From the NCBI GenBank assembly GCA_947589175.1, contig CANPZR010000165.1:1-5989 (forward strand): a stretch of 5,989 nt of DNA, written 5' to 3'. The notes under the pieces are model-generated. The model did no database searches. It was given only the letters and a program-made list of their open reading frames with translations, and was not told where the DNA came from. The first letter of the stretch is position 1, and each line of letters begins with the position of its first letter. Both the position numbers and the translations under genes were made by a program. Source of the stretch: an uncultured Lachnospiraceae bacterium (GTDB lineage Bacteria; Bacillota; Clostridia; Lachnospirales; Lachnospiraceae). Shown in pieces: positions 1 through 5,396 of this stretch.

Positions 1-814
1 GGAGCTTTTCAAACTCGACGATCGCCATTTTCAGCGTGTTGTCGAGCATCGCTCCCACTCTCTCATCGAACGCCTTTTTCTCATTTTCCGACTTCCGCGT
101 GTCGTCTGGCGTCGCCCTCGTTCCCTCATCGAACGCCTTTTTCTCATTTCCCGGCTTCCGCGTGTGGGCAGCGAGAAACGGATTATAACAGCCCTTCCGG
201 CGGTCCTGCTCCAGATCCATGACCGCGTCCATCATGTAAATAAATTTCCCCAGATAAAATCCGAACTGCCGCAAAATATCCTGAAAGGCATCCTCCCGCC
301 AGACAAACAACTCCGCCATCAGCGTCCCGAAAGGCTTTGCCGCAGCGTCTATGTCCGCGCAGTTCTCCCGCTCCCGCCTGGCAAGCTCCGCCAAGGAACT
401 CTCCAGCGCCTCCGCCTGCCTCGGATACTTCGCCGCGACCCAGCGCCTTTTGCGTGAAAAAGCCTTCATGCCCAAAAGCCCCGACAGCTTCCGCTCATCC
501 TCCCAGTCGTCCTTGAAATGGTCGTGGGACAGCAGGATATTCATGTCCGCCGCGTAGGCGCTCGCCTCATTTGTCAGCATGTACTGCCGCTTTCCCGGAT
601 GAATCAGGCACCGCCGCCGCGCCTCCTCCGTCGCCGGCTCGTAGAGAGACGTCAGAAGAAGAACGAGAAATGTCATATCGTAGGTCAGCGTCATCTGCCC
701 CAGCCGCCCGTATTTTTTCTTGAGAGTCCGGCACAGGCCGCAGTAAAAACCCCGGTATCTGGCAAATTCCCGGATTTTCATCTCCGGCTTATTGGCGGTC
801 ACATACCCAAACAT
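1..814 (-). CDS. DUF5685 family protein, C-terminus cut off by window edge
   Basis: Reading the minus strand from ATG at 814 gives 271 codons without a stop, running off the left edge, so the C-terminus is missing. The start is fixed by GGAGG five bases before the ATG. The N-terminus (MFGYVTANKPEMKIREFARY) and the block YRGFYCGLCRTLKKKYG match what I know of DUF5685, a family common in Clostridia with no established function. Possible metal ligands are C25 and C28 (YCGLC) with C69 and H72. Acidic motifs KDDWEDE (about 101-107) and MMDAVMDLEQD (about 194-204) are reminiscent of aspartate-rich motifs in all-helical prenyl-transfer enzymes, but that is speculation. Residues 218-259 are a tandem 21-residue duplication. 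The gene lies 14 nt after the zinc-ribbon membrane protein gene, so the two are probably co-transcribed. Codon use is GC-rich, as in the CDF gene. Confidence 0.85.
   Translation of the reverse strand, partial: MFGYVTANKPEMKIREFARYRGFYCGLCRTLKKKYGRLGQMTLTYDMTFLVLLLTSLYEPATEEARRRCLIHPGKRQYMLTNEASAYAADMNILLSHDHFKDDWEDERKLSGLLGMKAFSRKRRWVAAKYPRQAEALESSLAELARRERENCADIDAAAKPFGTLMAELFVWREDAFQDILRQFGFYLGKFIYMMDAVMDLEQDRRKGCYNPFLAAHTRKPGNEKKAFDEGTRATPDDTRKSENEKKAFDERVGAMLDNTLKMAIVEFEKL
38..163 (-). repeat. 63-bp in-frame tandem duplication inside the DUF5685 gene
   Basis: Two adjacent 63-bp units (101-163 and 38-100) encode 21 residues each. Both contain TRK, then NEKKAFDE. The core of 41 bp (62-102 against 125-165) matches at 39 positions, while the other half of the unit has diverged more. 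Because 63 is a multiple of three, the reading frame is kept. Confidence 0.85.
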
Positions 815-828
815 GGCGCACCTCCCGC

Positions 829-1236
829 TCAGGTCTTTTTGATAAATTCAAAGCGGCACTTGGGACAGGTAATAGCAATTTTACCCTTTCCCTTCGGCAC
901 CCGGATAATCTGATGGCATTTCGGACAGCGGAACAGCCGTTTCGTGCCTTTTCTCTCCTGAAAACGGAGCTTTATATATTTAAAATAATTTTTCACCGGG
1001 TTCCATATTTTTAAAAACTTCTGATTTTCCGCCGATCTCCTGTAAATGTTCCGTGAAAAGCACCGGAAGAACCAGAGGAAAAAAATCGCGTAGCCGACCA
1101 CCATGAGGACGGGGCCCGCAACGGTCCTCCGGAAAATCGTCTGGAACACGACCACGATCAGATATACCACCAGAGTAAACGTGGATAGCTGATCCGTGCC
1201 GTACCTGCCATACATAAACCTGCGAAACCAGTTCAT
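829..1236 (-). CDS. Small two-helix membrane protein with C-terminal zinc ribbon
   Basis: This encodes 135 residues. A longer frame opens at 1320, but GGAGG six bases before ATG 1236 makes MNWFRRFMYGRYGTDQLS the likely start. Two hydrophobic segments (about 18-35 and 39-59) predict a short membrane hairpin. They are followed by a basic linker and a zinc ribbon with C104-x2-C107 and C124-x2-C127 (CPKCHQ and CPKCRF), which should face the cytoplasm. The ribbon resembles the short MJ0042/rubredoxin-like knuckles found in many uncharacterised Firmicutes proteins. The exact role is unknown; metal sensing, nucleic-acid contact or a structural role are all possible. The stop at 829 lies 14 nt before the DUF5685 start, indicating one operon. 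I recall this pairing in other Lachnospiraceae, but that cannot be tested here. Confidence 0.85.
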   Translation of the reverse strand: MNWFRRFMYGRYGTDQLSTFTLVVYLIVVVFQTIFRRTVAGPVLMVVGYAIFFLWFFRCFSRNIYRRSAENQKFLKIWNPVKNYFKYIKLRFQERKGTKRLFRCPKCHQIIRVPKGKGKIAITCPKCRFEFIKKT

Positions 1237-1320
1237 CCAATCCCTCCATTCCAAAGACATTCTCCTAATTTCCAAAAATAAGAATGCTCTCCTGCTGCAT
1301 GCAACACTTTTATCATACAT

Positions 1321-1345
1321 ATATATACTTATTCATATATACTTA
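1321..1345. repeat. 11-bp direct repeat upstream of the zinc-ribbon gene
   Basis: ATATATACTTA occurs at 1321-1331 and again at 1335-1345, a 14-bp period, in the AT-rich gap between the CDF stop and the zinc-ribbon gene. A possible minus-strand -10 (TATGAT, 1312-1317) sits just downstream, but no good -35 is visible. It could be part of a promoter or a binding site, or chance in AT-rich DNA. I saw no terminator in this gap, so read-through from the CDF gene is possible. Confidence 0.35.
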
Positions 1346-1377
1346 AAATCCTATCTTACATGATAAATGTGAATTTC

Positions 1378-2274
1378 TCATGAATTTTTCTCGTAGGGAT
1401 TTACATGCACCATGCAGTGCTTGACCTCGCGAAAATTCTTCTCCACCTGCGTGTGAACTCCTTCCGCGATCTCGTGGGCGTCTCGCAGCTTCATGTCGCC
1501 GTCCACGCCGATCTCGATATCCACATACGCCTTGTTGCCGAACATCCTCGTCTTGATGTCGTCAATGCTCATCACGCCGGGCTGGCGCCTCGCGACCCCC
1601 TTAATCGCCTCCACCGTCCGGTCGTCCAGGGACTCGTCCGTCATCCCGCGGGCCGCGTCCCGGAAAATTTCCACGGCCGCCTTCAAAATAAACACGCAAA
1701 TCACGACGCTGGCAAGGGGATCCAGAATCGGGTATCCCATCTTCGCCCCCAGGACGCCCACAAAGCTGCCCACCGAGGACAGCGCGTCCGACCGGTGATG
1801 CCAGGCGTCCGCCTTCAGCGCCCCGGAGCGGATTCTCTCCGCCGCCCGGATTGTGTACCAGTACATGCCCTCCTTCACGGCAATCGATATCACCGCCATA
1901 ATCAGAGGAAGCATCCCCGGCACGATTCCGCTGCTCCCCTCCGCCTCGGAAATAATGGTCTTTATGCCGCTGTAACCGATTCCTATGCCCGTAACGCCCA
2001 ATGTCAGCGCCAGCAAAAGAGCCGCCACGCTCTCCAGCCGCTCATGCCCGTAGGGGTGATTTTTATCCGACTCCTTGCCTGCCACCTTCACCCCGATAAT
2101 GACAATGACCGTGCTGAACACATCCGACGCCGAGTGCACCGCGTCCGAAATCATCGCGCTCGAACGCCCGAAAATGCCCGCCGCCAGCTTCCCCAGCGCC
2201 AGCAGCACATTTACCAAAATGCTGTTTCGCGAGACGCGCAGGGCCGTCTGTTCTTCTGTTGCCTCTGTTCTCAT
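1378..2274 (-). CDS. Cation diffusion facilitator (CDF) family metal transporter
   Basis: This encodes 298 residues, the usual CDF length. CDF proteins are homodimeric membrane antiporters that export divalent metals (Zn, Fe, Mn, Co) in exchange for protons. An N-terminal membrane domain (about 15-205) precedes a cytoplasmic ZT-dimer domain (about 210-298). The transport site is complete by alignment with E. coli YiiP: H47 and D51 in helix 2 (SDAVHSASD), H159 and D163 in helix 5 (ADAWHHRSD). The loop site D70/H73/H77 (SDKNHPYGHE) and the C-terminal H290 (MVHVNP) are also kept. A His in the helix 2 pair is usual for Zn-type sites and less so for Mn-type, but the metal cannot be settled from sequence. 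The ribosome site is weak (GTGGA close to the ATG). The next in-frame Met (M41) would delete helix 1, so 2274 is preferred. Confidence 0.95.
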   Translation of the reverse strand: MRTEATEEQTALRVSRNSILVNVLLALGKLAAGIFGRSSAMISDAVHSASDVFSTVIVIIGVKVAGKESDKNHPYGHERLESVAALLLALTLGVTGIGIGYSGIKTIISEAEGSSGIVPGMLPLIMAVISIAVKEGMYWYTIRAAERIRSGALKADAWHHRSDALSSVGSFVGVLGAKMGYPILDPLASVVICVFILKAAVEIFRDAARGMTDESLDDRTVEAIKGVARRQPGVMSIDDIKTRMFGNKAYVDIEIGVDGDMKLRDAHEIAEGVHTQVEKNFREVKHCMVHVNPYEKNS

Positions 2275-2310
2275 AGTTCCACACTTTTCCCCGATTTTGT
2301 TTTTTTAATT

Positions 2311-2339
2311 AGAATAACACAAATGCGCCTGTCCTGCAA
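2311..2339 (-). promoter_or_regulatory. Probable promoter of the CDF gene
   Basis: On the minus strand TTGCAG (2334-2339) and TATTCT (2311-2316) are separated by 17 bp. TG with one spacer base before TATTCT makes an extended -10. The start would be about 30 nt before the CDF ATG. The -35 is only half consensus. Confidence 0.5.
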
Positions 2340-2346
2340 GTTCTGA

Positions 2347-2400
2347 CAGGGGAAGTTTTGGGGGCGTAGATTGGACCAAGCAAAAGATTCCTGTCCCCTG
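2347..2400. repeat. Widely spaced inverted repeat at the composition boundary
   Basis: CAGGGGA (2347-2353) is the inverse of TCCCCTG (2394-2400), with a 40-nt interior. It lies between the end of hicB and the CDF promoter, where GC-rich sequence gives way to AT-rich sequence. Such ends can mark a REP-like or miniature element remnant. A long-loop hairpin after hicB is also possible, but there is no T-run for an intrinsic terminator. No duplicated target site is evident. Confidence 0.4.
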
Positions 2401-2420
2401 AAATTTTGTAATAAATATCA

Positions 2421-2831
2421 TTACGCATGAATACGCTCTTTTAACGCCTCCTGCAATACCTGTGAAAAATTAATATCCCGTTCCAAGGCAGCAGCGTTCA
2501 GCCAGGCAGGCAACGTGACCATGCGATTTACAGATCTGTTTTCTTGAGCCATACGAATAGAAGGCATATAAACATCAATAAGCGCTACCATTTCATTTTC
2601 TTCTGTACGAATATGAGAAAGCGGAGATGGATCCGGAATATCTTCCCCATCCTCTTCCAGACCGAAAATAGTAATCCCAAGCAATTCTCTGGCCGAAAGA
2701 AGCGCATCCGCATCATCTACACCGCTTGTCGCCACATCCAGATCCGGAAATACAACTGCAATCTCTTTCCCTTTTTCACAAGTAAATATAGCTGGAAAAA
2801 AATAACGTTCCTTTTTTTGATCTTTTTTCAT
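2421..2831 (-). CDS. hicB: HicB-family antitoxin
   Basis: This encodes 136 residues. HicB neutralises the mRNA-cleaving toxin HicA and represses its own operon. Residues about 10-70 (RYFFPAIFTCEKGKEIAVVF, then PDLDVATSG and a DADALLSARELL helix) are the partial RNase H-like HicB fold that covers the toxin. Residues about 103-133 (RMVTLPAWLNAAALERDI, then NFSQVLQEAL) are a ribbon-helix-helix DNA-binding tail. This two-domain layout is the standard long HicB. AAGGAG lies eight bases before the ATG. The gene follows hicA by 66 nt, in the toxin-first order usual for hicAB. That gap is wide for the family, where the genes are normally close, and shrinks to 45 nt if the amber codon ending hicA is counted as internal. 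The gene is AT-rich compared with the CDF gene. Confidence 0.92.
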   Translation of the reverse strand: MKKDQKKERYFFPAIFTCEKGKEIAVVFPDLDVATSGVDDADALLSARELLGITIFGLEEDGEDIPDPSPLSHIRTEENEMVALIDVYMPSIRMAQENRSVNRMVTLPAWLNAAALERDINFSQVLQEALKERIHA

Positions 2832-2897
2832 GATCTTGTCTCCTTCTATGAAATCTTGGTCCAGGCAATTCAGAGCTTATCTAAATAACAGCCCTGA

Positions 2898-3074
2898 CTA
2901 CCGCTCTATGCAATCAAGTGTCTTTCTCGGTATATCCTTATCCGGGTGTTTCACTGTTACACGACCTTTTTTGGTGGGATGTTTATACTGATGATGACTT
3001 CCTTCAATATTAACCTCATACCATCCGTCTTGCTTCAAAATTTTAATAACTTCTCTCGATGAATAGCTTTTCAT
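2898..3074 (-). CDS. hicA: HicA-family mRNA interferase toxin, ended early by an amber codon
   Basis: This encodes 58 residues, too short for many gene finders. HicA is a small dsRBD-fold ribonuclease that cleaves mRNA and tmRNA. The start (MKSYSSREVIKILKQDGWYE) and the catalytic block G25-S26-H27-H28-Q29-Y30-K31-H32-P33 are typical, with H27 the expected catalytic His. VTVKHPDKDIPRKTLDCIER is the family C-terminus up to the last helix. The frame then meets TAG at 2898-2900. The next codons read SGLLFR and TAA (2877-2879), so with Gln instead of TAG the end would read IERQSGL, matching the IxKQxGL ending I expect in the family. This looks like a single C-to-T nonsense change removing seven residues. 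The toxin may be weakened, or the end may be dispensable. The ATG follows AGGGGGG. A consensus promoter and an operator-like palindrome lie upstream. Confidence 0.9.
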   Translation of the reverse strand: MKSYSSREVIKILKQDGWYEVNIEGSHHQYKHPTKKGRVTVKHPDKDIPRKTLDCIER

Positions 3075-3094
3075 ATGTCCCCCCTAGCACGATA

Positions 3095-3114
3095 ACATAT
3101 ATTGATATATATGT
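3095..3114. promoter_or_regulatory. Candidate HicB operator (perfect inverted repeat)
   Basis: ACATATAT (3095-3102), TGAT, then ATATATGT (3107-3114) is a perfect 8-bp inverted repeat. It lies between the hicA -10 box and its ribosome site. HicB has a ribbon-helix-helix domain, and hicAB operons are generally autoregulated through palindromes near the promoter, so this is the best operator candidate. It overlaps a second TTGACA (3112-3117, minus strand). Binding by HicB is inference. Confidence 0.55.
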
Positions 3115-3137
3115 CAACATCATTTATATTGACTTCG

Positions 3138-3167
3138 ATTATACTCTGCCTCTTAGCAGAATGTCAA
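3138..3167 (-). promoter_or_regulatory. Promoter of hicAB
   Basis: The minus strand has TTGACA (3162-3167), an 18-bp spacer and TATAAT (3138-3143), both perfect consensus boxes. The start would be near 3131, giving a leader of about 57 nt that contains the palindrome at 3095-3114. The -10 block (3138-3150) and the -35 block with its upstream flank (3161-3184) are identical to those of the promoter at 5311-5340. Confidence 0.85.
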
Positions 3168-3227
3168 TTGTTGTCTAGCACAAGCTTGTAGCAGCCCATC
3201 AGAATCTGACACATCCTTTTGCATTTC

Positions 3228-3668
3228 TCAAAACTCCCATTCCCCCCATTTCCCTTTTGTCAGACTCGAAGATCCGGAATACTTCATAGGATCTTTTTTC
3301 CAGCCGCTAAAATACCACATTTCTTTAGTATTCTTCTTATTGCTTATAAAATAAGATGTTTTATGCTTTTTATATTTTACGCAAATCAGATAACCACTTC
3401 TTAATGTTTTGCATTTACAGATTCGGGCAGTCCATTCAACCTTGCGAGTGTCTCGGGAATAAAACACCATCTTGCTCCTTTTGAATTTTATATCCCATCC
3501 GCCAGAAGAGTTGCTTGTCCACCATGTATTCCCTACTTTATCATATACTTTTTGATTTAATGAATAGGCCTGTGCTCTCTCTGATACGCACATAACACTG
3601 CAAACTAAAAGAATACAGCAGATACAGCAAAATTTCATTTTCAGTTTAATATTTTCCATCATTCTCAT
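3228..3668 (-). CDS. Small secreted Trp/Lys-rich protein of unknown function
   Basis: This encodes 146 residues. Several ATGs are clustered; the one at 3668 lies six bases after AGGAGG and is preferred over the frame opening at 3686. The N-terminus is a signal peptide: basic start (MRMMENIKLKMK), a hydrophobic core rich in cysteine (FCCICCILLVCSVMCV), and an A-x-A cleavage site (RAQA before YSLNQ, residue 34). No lipobox is evident. The mature part is about 112 residues, strongly basic, with eight tryptophans and three cysteines (C84, C86, C96). Motifs such as KVEWTARICKC and KGKWGEWEF suggest a small beta-rich extracellular domain. I do not recognise the family. A secreted effector, a wall-associated protein or a bacteriocin-like product are possible. 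It has its own promoter and lies between hicAB and the Rpn gene. No intrinsic terminator follows it. Confidence 0.75.
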   Translation of the reverse strand: MRMMENIKLKMKFCCICCILLVCSVMCVSERAQAYSLNQKVYDKVGNTWWTSNSSGGWDIKFKRSKMVFYSRDTRKVEWTARICKCKTLRSGYLICVKYKKHKTSYFISNKKNTKEMWYFSGWKKDPMKYSGSSSLTKGKWGEWEF

Positions 3669-3712
3669 AATCATCCTCCTCAACATCTATTCTATTGCCC
3701 GAAAATGCCTTT

Positions 3713-3740
3713 ACTATCGAGTTGCCGGATTTGTTGTCAA
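3713..3740 (-). promoter_or_regulatory. Probable promoter of the secreted-protein gene
   Basis: On the minus strand a perfect TTGACA (3735-3740) is followed after 16 bp by GATAGT (3713-3718), which matches the -10 consensus at four of six positions. It lies about 45 nt before the start codon. Confidence 0.5.
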
Positions 3741-3978
3741 CTTTTTCCTCTTTCAAAAGTTACTTCAAAATCCCTGACATCTAATCCACTCACTCAATTT
3801 GCGTTATCTAATCCGAGGTCACAACCTGACACACATTTTCGCACCAGGTATGATGGTTCCGATGCTTTTACCTGTTTTCTTTCCCCACCTGCCGCTTGGG
3901 AGACGGACGGATTGATACATAATATGTTAGACATATCGGTAAAAACAATAATGATTGTGTCTAAAACTAAACTTCTGC
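3741..3978. other. Gene-free stretch after the Rpn gene
   Basis: No convincing gene or intrinsic terminator is seen here. It holds an inverted repeat TTAGACA/TGTCTAA (3927-3933 and 3958-3964) enclosing a smaller one, ACAAT/ATTGT. This could fold just past the Rpn stop but lacks a T-run. A 9-bp direct repeat ATCTAATCC lies at 3779-3787 and 3806-3814. A short minus-strand frame through about 3807-3900 has no start or recognised match. Confidence 0.4.
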
Positions 3979-5223
3979 CTACTTCTCCCCGTATTTCGAA
4001 TCCTCATGCACCTTGCGCTCATACTCCTGACGGAGCTCCATCGTGTACTCCATAGGCCGATCTATAATGCTGCTGACATCTTCTAATGATTGATTTCTCT
4101 CAAACAAACGGAACGCAACGCTCCTTTTTTCTCTCTCCTCGCCTGCTTCTATGCCCGACTGACGACCCTCATTCCAGCCCGACTGGCGGCCCTCATCCCA
4201 GCCCTGACTATAGCACTCTTCGCCGATTTTCATTCCCAGTCCCGTCATTTTATCTACCTCCCTCCAGAGCTCTTTATTCTCCGAAAAATCTATGTACTTT
4301 TTTACTGTTTCCCAAAAGTTGTCCTTGTGCGGATACATGATGGCGTGCAAAAATTCCAGCATCCCGTTCTTGTCCGCATACTCTCCCGCCTTTTCTTTCT
4401 CATCGTTTTCCATCTCGCGGAATATCTGATTTCCCAGCCGGATGATTACCAGCGTCAACAGGTCGTAATCCTTCTTCTCCAGATGGCATTTCCCGTAATT
4501 CCGGGTGTTGCTCATCTCAATGACAGAAATGCTGAACTGCTCATCTTTTGGCACACCGTCCCGACAAACCCAAATGGAGTAGCATTTCGATAAGCTACTA
4601 TAATCCGTGTCTTCGGTCACTAGCGATAACTGGGACGACAGCTCCCGCGCCAGATAGTAAATCCCCCTCTTTTCGATCGGATATCCCGGCTTGTATTCCT
4701 TCTGGGGCTCTATGTCTATATGCAGGTTCACAGTGATGTCCTTCCCTGACAGCTCCGGGTTCAATGCCCGGAACTTGGCGTCAAACTGGGAAAGCTTCTC
4801 CCTCAGGGCTATAAACTCTTTATCATCTCCCACAATACGGTTGTCTATGTCGCTGTGTCCCGGTGATACAAACTCGGAACCAGTGATGGAATCCGCCTCA
4901 ATAAAATCCATGATTTCCGAATAGCTGTAGGATTCGTACTCCCTCACCACGCCCTTCAATATGATCGCCAGCACTTCCTTGTGCCTGTACAGCTCTTTGC
5001 TGGACTGGTCCAGTCCCTCCATCCCTTCCGTTACCTGAAGAGTGTGGAGCACAGCCATACTGCCGGACACGCTGTCATTCTGTTGTTCTTTGTTCTGCAA
5101 ATTCGTTTCCCGCTGCTCTTTCTGCTGCTTATCCTGCAGCCGGTCCTTCTGCTCTTTCTTCCCCTTGCCTCGCAGTCGATTTTCCTGTTTCTCCTGTCTC
5201 TTGTCTTGAATGTTTTCTCCCAT
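3979..5223 (-). CDS. Rpn-family PD-(D/E)XK nuclease (putative transposase-like)
   Basis: This encodes 414 residues. The open frame reaches back to 5442, but the promoter at 5311-5340 lies inside that extension, and GGGAGG six bases before ATG 5223 fixes the start at MGENIQ. Rpn proteins are DNA endonucleases that promote RecA-independent recombination and are often labelled PD-(D/E)XK transposases. Residues about 5-48 are a Gln/Lys/Glu/Arg-rich low-complexity, probably coiled stretch. The nuclease core follows, with D148 (QFDAKFRALN) and D170-x-E172-x-Q174 (NLHIDIEPQ) as the likely acidic and E-x-Q active-site elements. The segment GYPIEKRGIYYLARELSSQL is, from memory, characteristic of a Lachnospiraceae subgroup. 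Near the C-terminus GWDEGRQS and GWNEGRQS (341-356) form the Gly-rich repeat common in this family. The gene stands alone. It shares its promoter type with hicAB, and an IS66 remnant lies upstream. Confidence 0.8.
   Translation of the reverse strand: MGENIQDKRQEKQENRLRGKGKKEQKDRLQDKQQKEQRETNLQNKEQQNDSVSGSMAVLHTLQVTEGMEGLDQSSKELYRHKEVLAIILKGVVREYESYSYSEIMDFIEADSITGSEFVSPGHSDIDNRIVGDDKEFIALREKLSQFDAKFRALNPELSGKDITVNLHIDIEPQKEYKPGYPIEKRGIYYLARELSSQLSLVTEDTDYSSLSKCYSIWVCRDGVPKDEQFSISVIEMSNTRNYGKCHLEKKDYDLLTLVIIRLGNQIFREMENDEKEKAGEYADKNGMLEFLHAIMYPHKDNFWETVKKYIDFSENKELWREVDKMTGLGMKIGEECYSQGWDEGRQSGWNEGRQSGIEAGEEREKRSVAFRLFERNQSLEDVSSIIDRPMEYTMELRQEYERKVHEDSKYGEK
4156..4203 (-). repeat. 24-bp tandem repeat encoding GWxEGRQS
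   Basis: Two adjacent 24-bp units (4180-4203 and 4156-4179) match at 21 of 24 bases and encode GWDEGRQS then GWNEGRQS in the Rpn-like protein. A third degenerate unit (GIEAGEE) follows. Copy number in such Gly/Glu repeats often varies between homologues. Confidence 0.8.
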
Positions 5224-5273
5224 CCACATCCTCCCTCTGTGTTTTCCCTGCTCTGTAGCTGTGATATTGCGCA

Positions 5274-5305
5274 TATACAAATACGCTGTGCTCACGATTT
5301 GTATA
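5274..5305. promoter_or_regulatory. Inverted repeat at the predicted start of the Rpn transcript
   Basis: TATACAAAT (5274-5282) and ATTTGTATA (5297-5305) are perfect 9-bp inverse copies around a 14-nt centre. The repeat starts about six bases after the -10 box, so it overlaps the predicted transcription start and early leader. It could be an operator or a leader hairpin. Its sequence is unrelated to the hicAB palindrome. Confidence 0.5.
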
Positions 5306-5310
5306 ACTCC

Positions 5311-5340
5311 ATTATACTCTGCCCACAGTCCAGATGTCAA
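5311..5340 (-). promoter_or_regulatory. Promoter of the Rpn-family gene
   Basis: On the minus strand TTGACA (5335-5340), an 18-bp spacer and TATAAT (5311-5316) are perfect consensus, giving a leader of about 80 nt. The -10 block (5311-5323) and the -35 block with its upstream flank (5334-5357) are identical to those of the hicAB promoter, with the same spacer length. Confidence 0.85.
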
Positions 5341-5357
5341 TTGTTGTCTAGCACAAG

Positions 5358-5380
5358 TTTGTGGCGCTTTACGCCACAAA
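5358..5380. repeat. Perfect 9-bp hairpin upstream of the Rpn promoter
   Basis: TTTGTGGCG (5358-5366), loop CTTTA, then CGCCACAAA (5372-5380). It abuts the conserved promoter block on one side and the IS66 remnant on the other. Neither strand has a T-run after it, so a classic intrinsic terminator is not supported. It may insulate the promoter or be an element end. Confidence 0.5.
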
Positions 5381-5396
5381 TTAACAGATTTTGTGA

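Noticed and set aside
1237..1320. Longer N-terminus for the zinc-ribbon protein
   Set aside because: The extra 28 residues have no ribosome site, whereas ATG 1236 has GGAGG at ideal spacing and begins the sensible membrane protein.
1405..2346. Plus-strand open frame of 313 codons
   Set aside because: It lies opposite the CDF gene, whose complete motifs are certain. The His/Arg-rich translation is typical of an antisense shadow in GC-rich DNA.
3089..3117. Second hicA promoter (TTGACA, 17 bp, TATCGT)
   Set aside because: The -10 is poor and the start would fall within the ribosome site, so it is unlikely to give a translatable mRNA.
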